A DNA stretch of 64,000 bases from NCBI GenBank assembly GCA_023415655.1, contig JAEZKD010000207.1:1-64000 (forward strand), given 5' to 3'. The notes beneath the pieces are model-generated. The model did not search any database, was not told the origin of the DNA, and saw only the letters and a program-made list of their open reading frames with translations. This DNA is from Bacillota bacterium (GTDB taxonomy: Bacteria; Bacillota; Clostridia; Lachnospirales; Lachnospiraceae). Every line of letters starts with the position of its first letter. Within the stretch, counting starts at the first letter, position 1. Below are positions 35,792-44,966 of this stretch, in pieces. A program made the position numbers and the translations under genes.

Positions 35792-37370
35792 AGATGAGAA
35801 AGTGCTTCTTTCAATGAAGGATATCACCTTAGGTTTCGGAAGCAAAAAAAAGGCAAGACCTGTGGTAAAAACCATTTCCTTTGATGTTATGGAAGGGGAA
35901 ATCATTGGGATTGTAGGAGAATCTGGTTCTGGTAAAAGCGTAACTGCACTTTCCATCGCTCGCTTATTGGCAGCAGAAGGAAGGGTAATGGGGGGTGAGA
36001 TTTGGTTTGGAGATCAAAATCTATCTCAGATACCAGAAAAGGAGATGCAAAATTTAAGAGGAAGAGAAATCTCCTATGTGTTTCAAGAGCCGATGACTTC
36101 TCTTAATCCAGTACTAACGATAAAGACTCAATTAGAAGAAGTTCTACTTTTGCATGAAAAGTTGGGGAAAGAAGAACGATATGAGCGAATGCTCGGCATG
36201 TTAAGAGAAGTTGAGCTTCAGGAACCAGAACGAGTATTGTCTTGCTATCCGCATCAATTAAGTGGAGGTATGAGACAGAGGGTTATGATTGCTATGGCAA
36301 TGATTTGTAAACCTCGTCTACTCATTGCAGATGAACCAACGACAGCTCTTGATGTAACGGTTCAAGCAAAGATCTTACAATTATTAAAGAAGCTAAAGGA
36401 AGAGTTTCATACTACGATTATCTTAATTTCACATGATTTATCTGTAATTAAAAGCATTTGTAATCGAGTGATTGTGATGTATCAAGGGCAAATCGTTGAA
36501 CAAGGGACAATTCAAGAGATATTTACAGAACCAAAACAGGATTATACCAAGCAATTATTAGAGGCAGCTCTTTTGATTCATACGGTCAATGCTCATGAAA
36601 AACGATTTAAGAAACTGAGTGGAAAGCCTTTGCTTAAGGTTGAGGACCTAGAGGTCGCTTATATCGAAAAGAAGGGGCAAAGAAAGACAGGGAAAAGAAA
36701 AGTTGTAAAGGGGATTTCCTTTACACTTCAAAAAGGAGAGATTCTTGGCATTGTCGGAGAAAGCGGATGTGGAAAATCTACTTTGGCTAAAGCAATCGTA
36801 GGTCTAATCAAAGAGGAAAGTGGTAGGATTGTATTAGATTGTGAACGGCCATTAATGGTATTCCAAGACCCTTATAGTAGTCTGAATCCTAGAAAGAAAA
36901 TTGGGTGGTTATTAGAAGAACCATTATTGCTCTCCAAGAAGTATAATAAGCAAGAGCGAAAAGATAAAGTTTTGGAAATGCTAGAACGTGTTGGACTATC
37001 TAAGGAATACGCTGATCGCTATCCATCTAGTTTAAGTGGGGGACAGCGACAACGTGTTGCAATTGCAATGGCAATGATTTTAAATCAGGGGTTTATTATA
37101 CTTGATGAACCTGTATCTGCACTTGATGTTACAGTGCAGGAGCAGATACTTAAGCTATTGCTTGAGCTCAGAGAGGAATACGGACTGACTTATTTGTTTA
37201 TCTCTCATGATATGGGTGTCATACAAAAAATCTGTGACCGCGTAGGAGTCATGTATGAAGGAAAACTAATCGAATTACGTGACACAGAGGAATTGTTTGC
37301 AGACCCAAAGGAAGAATATACGAAGCAGTTATTAAGTGCAGTTTTGCTAGATGAATCACTCATTGGATAA
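35784..37370 (+). CDS. ABC importer ATPase, fused DppD-DppF type
   Basis: A 528-residue protein with two complete ABC ATPase domains in one chain, which supplies both nucleotide-binding sites of the importer. Domain 1 has GESGSGKSV, LSGGMRQR and LIADEPTTALDVT; domain 2 has GESGCGKST, LSGGQRQR and FIILDEPVSALDVT. A basic linker (KKGQRKTGKRK, about residue 295) leads into domain 2. Separate DppD and DppF genes are more common, but fused forms such as GsiA and YejF are known. The ATG at 35784 follows AAAGGAGCAATC. An earlier in-frame ATG contains that ribosome site. The gene's 3' end overlaps the convergent gene by 15 bp. Confidence 0.93.
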   Translation: MSRDEKVLLSMKDITLGFGSKKKARPVVKTISFDVMEGEIIGIVGESGSGKSVTALSIARLLAAEGRVMGGEIWFGDQNLSQIPEKEMQNLRGREISYVFQEPMTSLNPVLTIKTQLEEVLLLHEKLGKEERYERMLGMLREVELQEPERVLSCYPHQLSGGMRQRVMIAMAMICKPRLLIADEPTTALDVTVQAKILQLLKKLKEEFHTTIILISHDLSVIKSICNRVIVMYQGQIVEQGTIQEIFTEPKQDYTKQLLEAALLIHTVNAHEKRFKKLSGKPLLKVEDLEVAYIEKKGQRKTGKRKVVKGISFTLQKGEILGIVGESGCGKSTLAKAIVGLIKEESGRIVLDCERPLMVFQDPYSSLNPRKKIGWLLEEPLLLSKKYNKQERKDKVLEMLERVGLSKEYADRYPSSLSGGQRQRVAIAMAMILNQGFIILDEPVSALDVTVQEQILKLLLELREEYGLTYLFISHDMGVIQKICDRVGVMYEGKLIELRDTEELFADPKEEYTKQLLSAVLLDESLIG

Positions 37371-37925
37371 TGTAACAAAGGTAGGTTCATGCTGAACATA
37401 AGGAAGGAACTTCTCTAATAAATCACTTACTTTGATCTTGAGACTTGAGGTATTGATGCAAGGATGGCATCCAATATACTCTTGATGCAATAGGTCACGA
37501 TCGATGAGAAGCTCCACCTTATGTTGGTGATCGTTCATAAGCCCAAGAACAGTTACAGAACCAGGAGTTAAGTTAAGAAATTTTTCCATATAGGCTTCGT
37601 TTGCAAAGGAAAGGCGTGGGGAATTGATTTGTTTGGACACTTCTGCGGTTCTGAATTTCTTATTACCAAGCATCATTAAAAGATAGAATTTGGTTTTTTG
37701 TGTATTACATAAGAATAGATTCTTACATATCTCAATCTCAAACATTTCCTCTACCTTTTGACAAGCTTCAATGGTCGCAGTTACCCCATGGTCTAGGCGG
37801 ACATATGGGATATTTAATTGCTCGAGTATAGAGTAGGTTTTCATCTCTTTTTCAAGTCTTCCTTCACTGGTTGGTGCAGTGGTATAAAAGGTTGGATCGA
37901 TAAAAAGCTCTTGCATATTACTCAT
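37356..37925 (-). CDS. YbaK/ProX-type aminoacyl-tRNA deacylase
   Basis: A 189-residue protein of the prolyl-tRNA synthetase editing-domain family, which hydrolyses mischarged tRNAs (for example Ala- or Cys-tRNA(Pro)). It matches the PrdX/ProX branch: N-terminal EKEMKTYSILEQLNIPYVRLDH, the central CKNLFLCNTQKTKFYLLMM with its conserved Lys, SFANEAYMEKFLNLTPGSVTVLGLMND, and CHPCINTSSLKI at the end. The exact editing specificity is not assigned. It is convergent with the ABC ATPase gene, and the coding ends overlap by 15 bp with no room for a terminator. Confidence 0.88.
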   Translation of the reverse strand: MSNMQELFIDPTFYTTAPTSEGRLEKEMKTYSILEQLNIPYVRLDHGVTATIEACQKVEEMFEIEICKNLFLCNTQKTKFYLLMMLGNKKFRTAEVSKQINSPRLSFANEAYMEKFLNLTPGSVTVLGLMNDHQHKVELLIDRDLLHQEYIGCHPCINTSSLKIKVSDLLEKFLPYVQHEPTFVTLSNE

Positions 37926-38278
37926 CCTTTCAATTATAGTTTCATATTTTCTAAGTTTTTGATGAAGGTCTTTCTTTTATGTATGAATGAAGAATCACAA
38001 TCGTATTCATAAAAGCTCCTCAAAAGACTTATTTCTCTTATCTATGGTAGTATTATACCTGAAATCTTCTTGAAATCCATCCCTTTCTTTTCTGACTTTT
38101 TATTATCAATACTATCACTTCTTTCTCATCCAAAATTAATTTACATACCTTGAACTTTCCATAATAATCGTGTACCATAGAATTTATTGGTTGTCTTTAT
38201 GGTTATCCTTGGATGACTGGGAGAAGATTGGAATTATTATTTGGTATAAAACCTTATTTACATAGGAGAGGGTAAATT
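37926..38278. other. Divergent intergenic region before the ABC exporter genes
   Basis: This 353-bp AT-rich gap separates the deacylase gene from the exporter operon. A weak plus-strand promoter candidate is TTGAAC (38150-38155), 17 bp, TACCAT (38173-38178). GGAGAGGG is the ribosome site for the exporter. No operator or RNA element was recognised. Confidence 0.45.
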
Positions 38279-40144
38279 ATGATTTGGAAATATTTATGGA
38301 AGTATCGTTTCCGATATCTATTAGGATTGATTACTTTATTTGTAGTTGATTTACTTGGATTATTAATACCGGAGTACACAGGAAGAATTACCGATGGTTT
38401 AAATCAGGGAACATTAGATTCTCAAGGAATTCTTCGTATCATTGGATTGATACTCTTGGTAGGAAGTAGTATGGCAATTGGTAGATTCTTATGGCGTTAT
38501 TTCATCTTTGGTTCAGCTCGGCATATTGAGCATGAACTGCGAAACGATATGTTTGAACATCTTTCGAAATTATCGATGAGATACTATAATGAGAATAAAA
38601 CTGGGGATTTGATGGCGCATTTTACAAGTGATTTGAATGCCATTCGTATGTCAATTGGACCTGCAGTTATAACGAGCTTTGATGCAGTGATTATGACTAT
38701 TATGGTTGTCATTAAAATGATTCTTTTTGTAGATTTCAAGTTGACACTCGTTGCTTGCATCCCAATGGCATTTATCTTATGTGGTGGAATTCTGTACGGT
38801 CAGAAAATTGAAAAAAGATTTATAGAAAAGCAAAAGGCATTCGCAGATATGACTGACCAAGTGCAAGAGAGCATCTCAGGAATTCGCGTAATTAAAGCCT
38901 TTGTGCAGGAGCAAAAAGAAGTAATTGCTTTTGCAGTTGCCAATAAAAATAATAAAGATAAAAATCTTCGTGTTGTTAAACTACAAGCAATTATGATGCC
39001 ATTACTAGATTTCATGATTGGTCTTTCTAGTGTTGCTGCAATCATATATGGAGGGAAGCTCGTTCTTAATGGAGCGATTACACCTGGCCGTTTTGTAGCG
39101 TTCAATCAGTATATTCTAATGCTAGTATGGCCAATGCTTGCAGCAGGTGATAGCATTACCTTTATTTCTCAAGGTTTAGCTGCAATGAGACGTATTGAAA
39201 AGATCTTTAAGGAACAGCCAGAGATAACGGATACAATCAATGTCAATCCGAGCTTAGATCACTTAAATGGTGAAATAGAACTATCTCATCTCACTTTTTC
39301 TTATCAGCAGGAGGGAAAAGGTACGAATGTTCTATCTGGCCTTTCAGTTAAGGTACCTGCTGGTTCTACGCTTGCGATTCTTGGCCCAACAGGTAGTGGA
39401 AAGACTACAATTGCTAACTTATTGCTTCGTATGTATGACGTAAAGGATGGCATGATTTTGATGGATGGGAGAGACATTAAGGAATATCCACTCCATGTGC
39501 TAAGAGAACAGATTGCTTATGTGCCACAAGATAATTTCTTATTTTCTGACACCATTCAATCCAATATTGCATTTGGGGTAAGAAACGTAAAGGATATTCC
39601 ATATACAAAGAAAAAATATCATCTGTTCCCAACGAAGAAAGAGTTATTGGAAGCACATATTGATAATGATTTTAGTCATAGAGAGAACCTTGTAGATCAG
39701 GTTTATAATGATTTAGAAGCCGTACAGGAGGCAGCGAAGGAAGCTTGTATTCATGATAATATTATGGAATTTACACGTCAGTATGCGACAATTGTCGGAG
39801 AACGCGGAGTTACCGTTTCAGGGGGACAAAAGCAACGTAGCTCGATTGCAAGAGCCTTGATGAAGGATGCACCAATACTTATCCTAGATGATGCTCTTTC
39901 AGCAGTCGATACGAATACGGAGGAACAGATTCTAAAGAATCTAAAAAATAATCGTAACGGCAAAACAACAATTATGATAGCACACCGTATTTCGACAGTT
40001 CAGAATGCAGATTATATTCTTGTTTTGGAAGAAGGAAAGCGGATAGAGTATGGTACCCATGATGATTTGATGGCTCTCGGTGGACATTATGCCAAACTGT
40101 TTGAGAGACAACAGTTAGAAAAACAATTAGAGAATCAAGAATAG
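38279..40144 (+). CDS. Heterodimeric ABC exporter, degenerate-site subunit
   Basis: A 621-residue half-transporter: six-helix exporter domain (about 1-320), then an ATPase domain. Walker A GPTGSGKTT is at about 368-376, the signature VSGGQKQR near 510, and Walker B ILILDDALSAVDT near 533 with Asp in place of the catalytic Glu. The ATPase has an extra ~40 residues (about 437-480) between the Q-loop and signature. Pairing with the following gene, which keeps the Glu but has an altered signature, fits exporters of the LmrCD/BmrCD/TM287-288 type with one consensus and one degenerate site. The substrate is unknown; such pumps export drugs, lipids or peptides. Confidence 0.92.
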   Translation: MIWKYLWKYRFRYLLGLITLFVVDLLGLLIPEYTGRITDGLNQGTLDSQGILRIIGLILLVGSSMAIGRFLWRYFIFGSARHIEHELRNDMFEHLSKLSMRYYNENKTGDLMAHFTSDLNAIRMSIGPAVITSFDAVIMTIMVVIKMILFVDFKLTLVACIPMAFILCGGILYGQKIEKRFIEKQKAFADMTDQVQESISGIRVIKAFVQEQKEVIAFAVANKNNKDKNLRVVKLQAIMMPLLDFMIGLSSVAAIIYGGKLVLNGAITPGRFVAFNQYILMLVWPMLAAGDSITFISQGLAAMRRIEKIFKEQPEITDTINVNPSLDHLNGEIELSHLTFSYQQEGKGTNVLSGLSVKVPAGSTLAILGPTGSGKTTIANLLLRMYDVKDGMILMDGRDIKEYPLHVLREQIAYVPQDNFLFSDTIQSNIAFGVRNVKDIPYTKKKYHLFPTKKELLEAHIDNDFSHRENLVDQVYNDLEAVQEAAKEACIHDNIMEFTRQYATIVGERGVTVSGGQKQRSSIARALMKDAPILILDDALSAVDTNTEEQILKNLKNNRNGKTTIMIAHRISTVQNADYILVLEEGKRIEYGTHDDLMALGGHYAKLFERQQLEKQLENQE

Positions 40145-40153
40145 GAGGACCTC

Positions 40154-41920
40154 ATGAGTCGTAAGGAAATTGAATATGAAAAATCCATTCATGGAAGTGT
40201 CTTTCTTAGATTAATGAAATATGCAGTTCCATACCTTGGATGGTTTTTACTTGCATTTGTTTTAGTGTTAGCGATTACAGGGTTTGAATTATTGCGTCCG
40301 GCATTGCTAGGAAAAGCAATCGATTTGTTTGCCCAAAAGAGTGACTTTAGCGCAATTAAGAATACTGCAATCATCTATATCATAGTGTTAGCCGGAAGTT
40401 TTATATGTAATATGGCGCAGACATGGATTTTGCAGCTGACTGGTCAAAACATTATCTATAATATCAGACAAGAGGTATTTGAACATATTCATAAGCTTTC
40501 ATTACGCTTTTTTGATATTACACCAGTAGGTAAAATCGTAACTCGTGTCACGAATGACGTGGAAGCATTGCACGAGATGTTTGCTACGATACTAGTTAAG
40601 CTCATAAAAAATATTGTTAAGATCGTTGGTCTTGCAATTGTAATGCTTGTAATTAATGTAAAGATTGCATTGTTTGCTTTTTTGGTGCTACCAGTTATCT
40701 TTGCGTTGACTTGGTGTTTTAAGAGGGTATCAAGAGCGACCTATCGTATTGCAAGAAGTAAAATTACTTCCCTAAATACCTATTTGTCCGAACATCTATC
40801 TGGTATGAAGTTGATTCAGATTTTTGCAAGAGAGAAAGAAAAGAATGCCGAGTTTCGAATGAAAAGTGAAGATTTATATTATGCAAATAATCGTGAAATG
40901 ATGGTATTTGCAATCTTTCGTCCACTGACTTATTTTCTTTCCATCATAGCTCTCATTATTATCATTAGCACTGGTAGTGATTCAGTGTTAAAAGGTATAA
41001 TCTCGGTCGGTACGTTATATACCCTAATTCAGTACATCTCTTCTTTCTTTGAGCCAATCCAAGAGCTAGCCGAGCAATTTGGTACACTGCAGTCAGCGAT
41101 GGCATCAGCAGAAAAGATATTTACGATTCTCGATGAAGAAATTGTAGTAAAGGACCCAATCAATCCAGTTCAGATGGATGAGATTCAGGGGAAGATTGAA
41201 TTTGAGCATGTCTGGTTTGCCTATGAAGGAGAAAACTGGATTCTAAAGGATGTTAGCTTTGTTATGGAACCAGGACAAAGCATTGCCTTTGTGGGAGCAA
41301 CCGGTGCAGGAAAATCATCGATTTTAAATCTGATTGGACGTTATTATGACATTCAACGAGGACGCATCTTAATTGATGGTGTGGATATCAAAGAGATTGA
41401 CTTAGCAACCTTAAGAGGTGCCATTGGACAAGTTCAGCAGGATGTCTTCTTATTCACTGGAGATGTGAAAGGGAATATTCGTTTAAAAAATGATACAATT
41501 TCAGAGGAAGAGATTGAAAAAGCTGCAGAGTATGTCAATGCAGCACCATTTATTCGACAGCTAGAGCATGGATTTTTAGAGCCTGTTACAGAACGAGGTG
41601 CTACCTTCTCCGCTGGTCAACGACAGTTACTGTCCTTTGCAAGAACGCTTGCTTATGATCCTAAGATACTTGTGATGGATGAAGCAACTGCTAATATTGA
41701 TACAGAGACAGAAGGCCTTATACAAGAAGCACTCTCTACCTTAATGCGTGGTAGAACAACAATTATGGTAGCACACCGTCTATCAACCATACAGCATGCG
41801 GATCAAATTATTGTTATGCACAAAGGAGAGCTTCGAGAGAAGGGAAGCCATCAACAGTTACTAAACTTGAATGGAATTTATAAAAAGTTATATCAGTTAC
41901 AGTTAGAAGGAGAACGATGA
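40154..41920 (+). CDS. Heterodimeric ABC exporter, catalytic-Glu subunit
   Basis: A 588-residue half-transporter that begins 10 bp after its partner. The membrane domain occupies about 1-330. The ATPase domain has Walker A GATGAGKSS (about 378-386), signature FSAGQRQ near 485 rather than LSGGQ, and Walker B ILVMDEATANIDT near 505 with the catalytic Glu, then the switch His in MVAHRLST. Its Walker A/B faces the near-canonical VSGGQ of the partner, forming the active site. AGGAGGACCTC precedes the ATG. The acetyltransferase gene overlaps its stop. Confidence 0.92.
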   Translation: MSRKEIEYEKSIHGSVFLRLMKYAVPYLGWFLLAFVLVLAITGFELLRPALLGKAIDLFAQKSDFSAIKNTAIIYIIVLAGSFICNMAQTWILQLTGQNIIYNIRQEVFEHIHKLSLRFFDITPVGKIVTRVTNDVEALHEMFATILVKLIKNIVKIVGLAIVMLVINVKIALFAFLVLPVIFALTWCFKRVSRATYRIARSKITSLNTYLSEHLSGMKLIQIFAREKEKNAEFRMKSEDLYYANNREMMVFAIFRPLTYFLSIIALIIIISTGSDSVLKGIISVGTLYTLIQYISSFFEPIQELAEQFGTLQSAMASAEKIFTILDEEIVVKDPINPVQMDEIQGKIEFEHVWFAYEGENWILKDVSFVMEPGQSIAFVGATGAGKSSILNLIGRYYDIQRGRILIDGVDIKEIDLATLRGAIGQVQQDVFLFTGDVKGNIRLKNDTISEEEIEKAAEYVNAAPFIRQLEHGFLEPVTERGATFSAGQRQLLSFARTLAYDPKILVMDEATANIDTETEGLIQEALSTLMRGRTTIMVAHRLSTIQHADQIIVMHKGELREKGSHQQLLNLNGIYKKLYQLQLEGER

Positions 41921-42498
41921 TGTTAGAAGTCAAACGATTAAAGAAAGAGTTTGTGGCTGAGATTTATCAGCAACATTTAATCAATGATTTCATACCAGAA
42001 GAGCTGAAACCATTAGAGACTATACAACGATTAATGGATCAGGAGTTGTACTGGTGCTATGGCTTATACGATGAGGGCGTGTTTGTAGCATATGCTTTCT
42101 TTGTAAGAGCAACGAATCATTCGCAGATCTTAATTGACTATTTTGCTGTTTGTAGCGGAAATCGAAATAAAGGCTATGGTGGATTATTTTTAGGTTTATT
42201 ACAACAGGAGTTATCGGATGTCACTAGTATTCTCTTTGAAGTTGAAAGTGGTGCTCATGCGAAAGAAAAAGAACAGCAAATGATTTGTCAGAAACGTTTG
42301 GCCTTCTATCGTAACAAAGGATTAAAGGATACTAAGTTCCATGTAGATTTGTTTGGAATTGATATGAAGGTTTTGTATCTTATGGTACAAAGAGAACCAA
42401 CAGAGGTTGAAATTTCAGAGGCATTGGATGCAATATACGATGTTTTATTTGGAACAAAGATTCATCAAAAGTATGTCATTGTTACCAAAGAGGAGTAG
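41917..42498 (+). CDS. GNAT-like N-acetyltransferase
   Basis: A 193-residue protein with the acetyl-CoA-binding motif A of GNAT enzymes, in which FAVCSGNRNKGYGGLFLG supplies the R-x-x-G-x-G loop (about 80-90). The start is at 41917, overlapping the exporter stop by 4 bp, so translation is probably coupled and the enzyme may act with the exporter, for example on its substrate. An ATG three bases later is equally possible. The acceptor substrate is unknown. Confidence 0.75.
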   Translation: MMLEVKRLKKEFVAEIYQQHLINDFIPEELKPLETIQRLMDQELYWCYGLYDEGVFVAYAFFVRATNHSQILIDYFAVCSGNRNKGYGGLFLGLLQQELSDVTSILFEVESGAHAKEKEQQMICQKRLAFYRNKGLKDTKFHVDLFGIDMKVLYLMVQREPTEVEISEALDAIYDVLFGTKIHQKYVIVTKEE

Positions 42499-42585
42499 TA
42501 GTCCTTGCGTTGTAAAAACTGATTGAAGATGGAAACGGGTGCTAGTATTGTCAAAAAAATAAGTTTAAGAAATAAGAAATATGTA

Positions 42586-42614
42586 TTGACAATGCAGATG
42601 ATTCGTATTACAAT
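42586..42614 (+). promoter_or_regulatory. Promoter of infC-rpmI-rplT
   Basis: TTGACA (42586-42591), 17-bp spacer, TACAAT (42609-42614). Confidence 0.75.
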
Positions 42615-42621
42615 AAGAGAG

Positions 42622-42830
42622 CTGTGAACGTGAAAACACGTTACAGATAAAAGGAAGCAGAGTATCCACTCTCACCTGCAGCAGTCGTGCAAACAGGTTT
42701 TATTTTCTGAACAGATCAATGCAATGAATGATTGCAGTTGTTTATTAGATGATAAAGGTGGATAGCATGCTATTCGCCTTATTTTTATTTTATGACAAGA
42801 GATGAAGTGAAGTCACTCATCTTGTTTCAA
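42622..42830 (+). promoter_or_regulatory. L20-type leader of the infC operon
   Basis: The ~220-nt leader includes conserved-looking single-stranded blocks (TTACAGAT, CACTCTCACCTGCAG) and ends in an attenuator: AAGGTGGATAG/CTATTCGCCTT (42755-42780) followed by ATTTTTATTTT. A further hairpin, CAAGAGATGA/TCATCTTG, lies at about 42797-42825. In Firmicutes this operon is repressed by its product L20, which binds such a leader and promotes termination. The class assignment rests on position and features, not on a covariance search. Confidence 0.72.
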
Positions 42831-42850
42831 TCCTATGGAGGTGCAGAACT

Positions 42851-43357
42851 ATTAGCGAATTAATGATTAATGAGCAAATCAGAGACAGAGAGGTTCGTCT
42901 GATTGGAGAAGACGGAGAACAGCTTGGCATTATGTCAGCAAGAGATGCAATGAAGTTAGCGCAGGAAGCAAATTTAGATTTGGTAAAGATTGCTCCAACT
43001 GCTAAACCACCTGTATGTAAAATCGTTGACTACGGTAAATACAGATATGAGCTTTCCCGTAAGGAAAAGGAAGCTAAGAAAAAGCAGAAGGTAACTGACG
43101 TTAAAGAAATCCGTTTATCCCCGAACATCGATGACAATGACTTGGCAACCAAGGCAAATCAAGCAAGAAAGTTCATCACCAAAGGAGATAAGGTAAAAGT
43201 AACTCTTCGTTTCCGCGGTAGAGAAATGGCTCATATGTCAACAAGTAAGCAGATTCTTGATGATTTTTATAAAATCGTAGAAGACATTGCGGTTGTAGAA
43301 AAGCCAGCAAAGATGGAAGGCAGAAGCATGATTATGTTTTTGCAAGAAAAACGATAA
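42851..43357 (+). CDS. infC: Translation initiation factor IF-3, ATT start
   Basis: IF-3 keeps ribosomal subunits apart and checks start codon pairing. The start is ATT at 42851, nine bases after GGAGG (42837-42841), adding ISEL to the first in-frame ATG and giving 168 residues. Rare AUU-type starts are characteristic of infC and allow IF-3 to limit its own synthesis. The N-domain (INEQIRDREVRLIGEDGEQLG) and C-domain (KEIRLSPNIDDNDLATK, VTLRFRGREMAH) are complete. It is followed by rpmI and rplT, the standard operon. Confidence 0.95.
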   Translation: MSELMINEQIRDREVRLIGEDGEQLGIMSARDAMKLAQEANLDLVKIAPTAKPPVCKIVDYGKYRYELSRKEKEAKKKQKVTDVKEIRLSPNIDDNDLATKANQARKFITKGDKVKVTLRFRGREMAHMSTSKQILDDFYKIVEDIAVVEKPAKMEGRSMIMFLQEKR

Positions 43358-43460
43358 CAAACGATAGCACAATAGACGACCAACGAGTACGAGCTATTGT
43401 CATTATAAAAAAATAAAGGTGAGTGCATCATACGCAAGCCGAATTTAAGGAGGAAATATC

Positions 43461-43658
43461 ATGCCGAAATTAAAGACAAGCAAAGCTGCTGCTAAGCGTT
43501 TTAAGGTAACCGGTACAGGTAAATTAAAGAGAATGAAGGCCGGAAAACAGCATATCTTGACTAAGAAGTCCCACAAGACAAAGAGAAATCTTAGAAAAGC
43601 AACAATGATGGATCCAAGCAACGAAAAGAACATGAAGAAGATTTTACCATATCTCTAA
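43461..43658 (+). CDS. rpmI: 50S ribosomal protein L35
   Basis: A 65-residue basic protein of the large ribosomal subunit, standard in length and with the family core [20 protein letters not shown] at the N-terminus. AAGGAGG precedes the ATG. It sits 103 bp after infC and 27 bp before rplT. Codon use is strongly biased, as for highly expressed genes. Confidence 0.97.
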   Translation: MPKLKTSKAAAKRFKVTGTGKLKRMKAGKQHILTKKSHKTKRNLRKATMMDPSNEKNMKKILPYL

Positions 43659-43685
43659 GATTGGGCAATAAGGAGGGAATAGACG

Positions 43686-44042
43686 ATGGCAAGAATTAAA
43701 GGCGGCTTAAACGCTAAAAAGAAACACAATAGAGTATTAAAGCTGGCAAAGGGTTACAGAGGTGCCAGAAGTAAACAATATAGAGTAGCAAAGCAGTCCG
43801 TTATGAGAGCTTTAACTTCCGCTTTCGCAGGACGTAAAGAGAGAAAGAGACAGTTCAGAACTTTATGGATTGCTCGTATCAATGCAGCTGCAAGATTAAA
43901 TGGTCTTTCTTACAGCAAGTTCATGTATGGCTTAAAGTTAGCTGATGTTACTGTAAATAGAAAAATGTTAGCTGAATTAGCAGTAAACGATGCTGAAGGC
44001 TTCAAGGCTTTAGTTGATGTTGCAAAGGCTAAGTTAGCTTAA
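43686..44042 (+). CDS. rplT: 50S ribosomal protein L20
   Basis: A 118-residue early-assembly protein of the large subunit. The long basic N-terminal extension ([24 protein letters not shown]) and globular C-domain are intact. In Firmicutes it also represses its own operon through the leader upstream of infC. AAGGAGGG precedes the ATG, and a strong terminator follows. Confidence 0.97.
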   Translation: MARIKGGLNAKKKHNRVLKLAKGYRGARSKQYRVAKQSVMRALTSAFAGRKERKRQFRTLWIARINAAARLNGLSYSKFMYGLKLADVTVNRKMLAELAVNDAEGFKALVDVAKAKLA

Positions 44043-44054
44043 TATAAACGGATG

Positions 44055-44113
44055 AAAGTGGTTATTGCACAATTTTGATGTTAATCTAAATTGTGCAATG
44101 ACCACTTTTTTTA
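44055..44113 (+). terminator. Strong intrinsic terminator after rplT
   Basis: AAGTGGTTATTGCACAATTT pairs with AAATTGTGCAATGACCACTT, a ~20-bp stem with one mismatch, followed by T7. Confidence 0.92.
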
Positions 44114-44294
44114 ATGCATAGGAAGCTGCGTAAAAGCTGCGAAGCTCTTTGTTACATTGGTTTTTAATGGAATTCTAACTTGCTAATTCACATAGTACAG
44201 CGTAAGATAGATACATAAGAAACAAAAAAACAAAAAACGGCGTTGGATTCTAATGGGATGAAAGGAAGGAATCGTCGAAATAAAAGGAGGATGT

Positions 44295-44966
44295 ATGAGA
44301 AACAGAGTATCAAATTGGCTCTGGGGGCTGTTTTGGATTTCACTTGGTGTAATTATTGCAGGGAATGCATTTCATTGGTGGGATATAACCTTATTTTTCC
44401 CAGGATGGTGGACCTTATTTATCATTGTTCCGTGTGGAATTAGTATGATTAGCCATGGTTTTGGTAATTTTTCAAGCATAGGCTTAGCAGTTGGTATTTT
44501 ATTATTGCTCAATTGTCAAGGGATTATTATTGATGAGAGGTTTCGTAAGCTATTGGTTCCAATGATACTTATCCTTATTGGAATTTGTATGGTATTTCGT
44601 AATATAATTAATGATACCCGAAAGGTGAGCGTGACCTATGGGAAGGAAGATTGCCATGCGGCTACCTTTGCTGGGAATACCTTTGTACACCCAAATACTC
44701 AATTTAAGGGCAGTGAGTTAGACGCTATTTTTGGTAGTATGACACTGGATCTTCGTAGTGCCATTATCGATGAGAATGTTGTGATTCATGCAACTGCTAT
44801 TTTTGGTGGTATTGATATCTATATACCATCTAATGTGAAGGTGAAGGTTAGTTCTTCTTCCTTCTTTGGCGGAGTTAGTCATAAGTATCGTAGGTCAGCA
44901 ATGGAAGGTAGCCCAATTATCTATCTTAATGTTACTTGTATGTTTGGAGGTGTTGAACTCAAATGA
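44295..44966 (+). CDS. LiaF-like membrane protein (short paralogue)
   Basis: A 223-residue protein with an N-terminal membrane region (about 1-105; WLWGLFWISLGVIIAGNAF, FFPGWWTLFIIVPCGISMI) and a C-terminal LiaF-type domain containing AIFGSMTLDLRSA, AIFGGIDIYIPSNV and MFGGVELK. It is clearly paralogous to the protein at 18135-19043 but lacks the long polar linker. LiaF-like proteins act in envelope-stress sensing. The gene overlaps the next one by 4 bp (ATGA), so the two products likely work together. AAAGGAGGATGT precedes the ATG. Confidence 0.83.
   Translation: MRNRVSNWLWGLFWISLGVIIAGNAFHWWDITLFFPGWWTLFIIVPCGISMISHGFGNFSSIGLAVGILLLLNCQGIIIDERFRKLLVPMILILIGICMVFRNIINDTRKVSVTYGKEDCHAATFAGNTFVHPNTQFKGSELDAIFGSMTLDLRSAIIDENVVIHATAIFGGIDIYIPSNVKVKVSSSSFFGGVSHKYRRSAMEGSPIIYLNVTCMFGGVELK

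Noticed and set aside
32379..37370. Cellobiose or cellodextrin ABC importer paired with the cellobiose phosphorylase
   Set aside because: The binding protein and fused ATPase belong to the peptide/nickel family; sugar transport is possible for some members but unsupported here, and a convergent-strand aminotransferase gene lies between.
44243..44443. Small ORF overlapping the start of the second LiaF-like gene
   Set aside because: It has no ribosome site and lies in another frame over the well-supported LiaF-like start.
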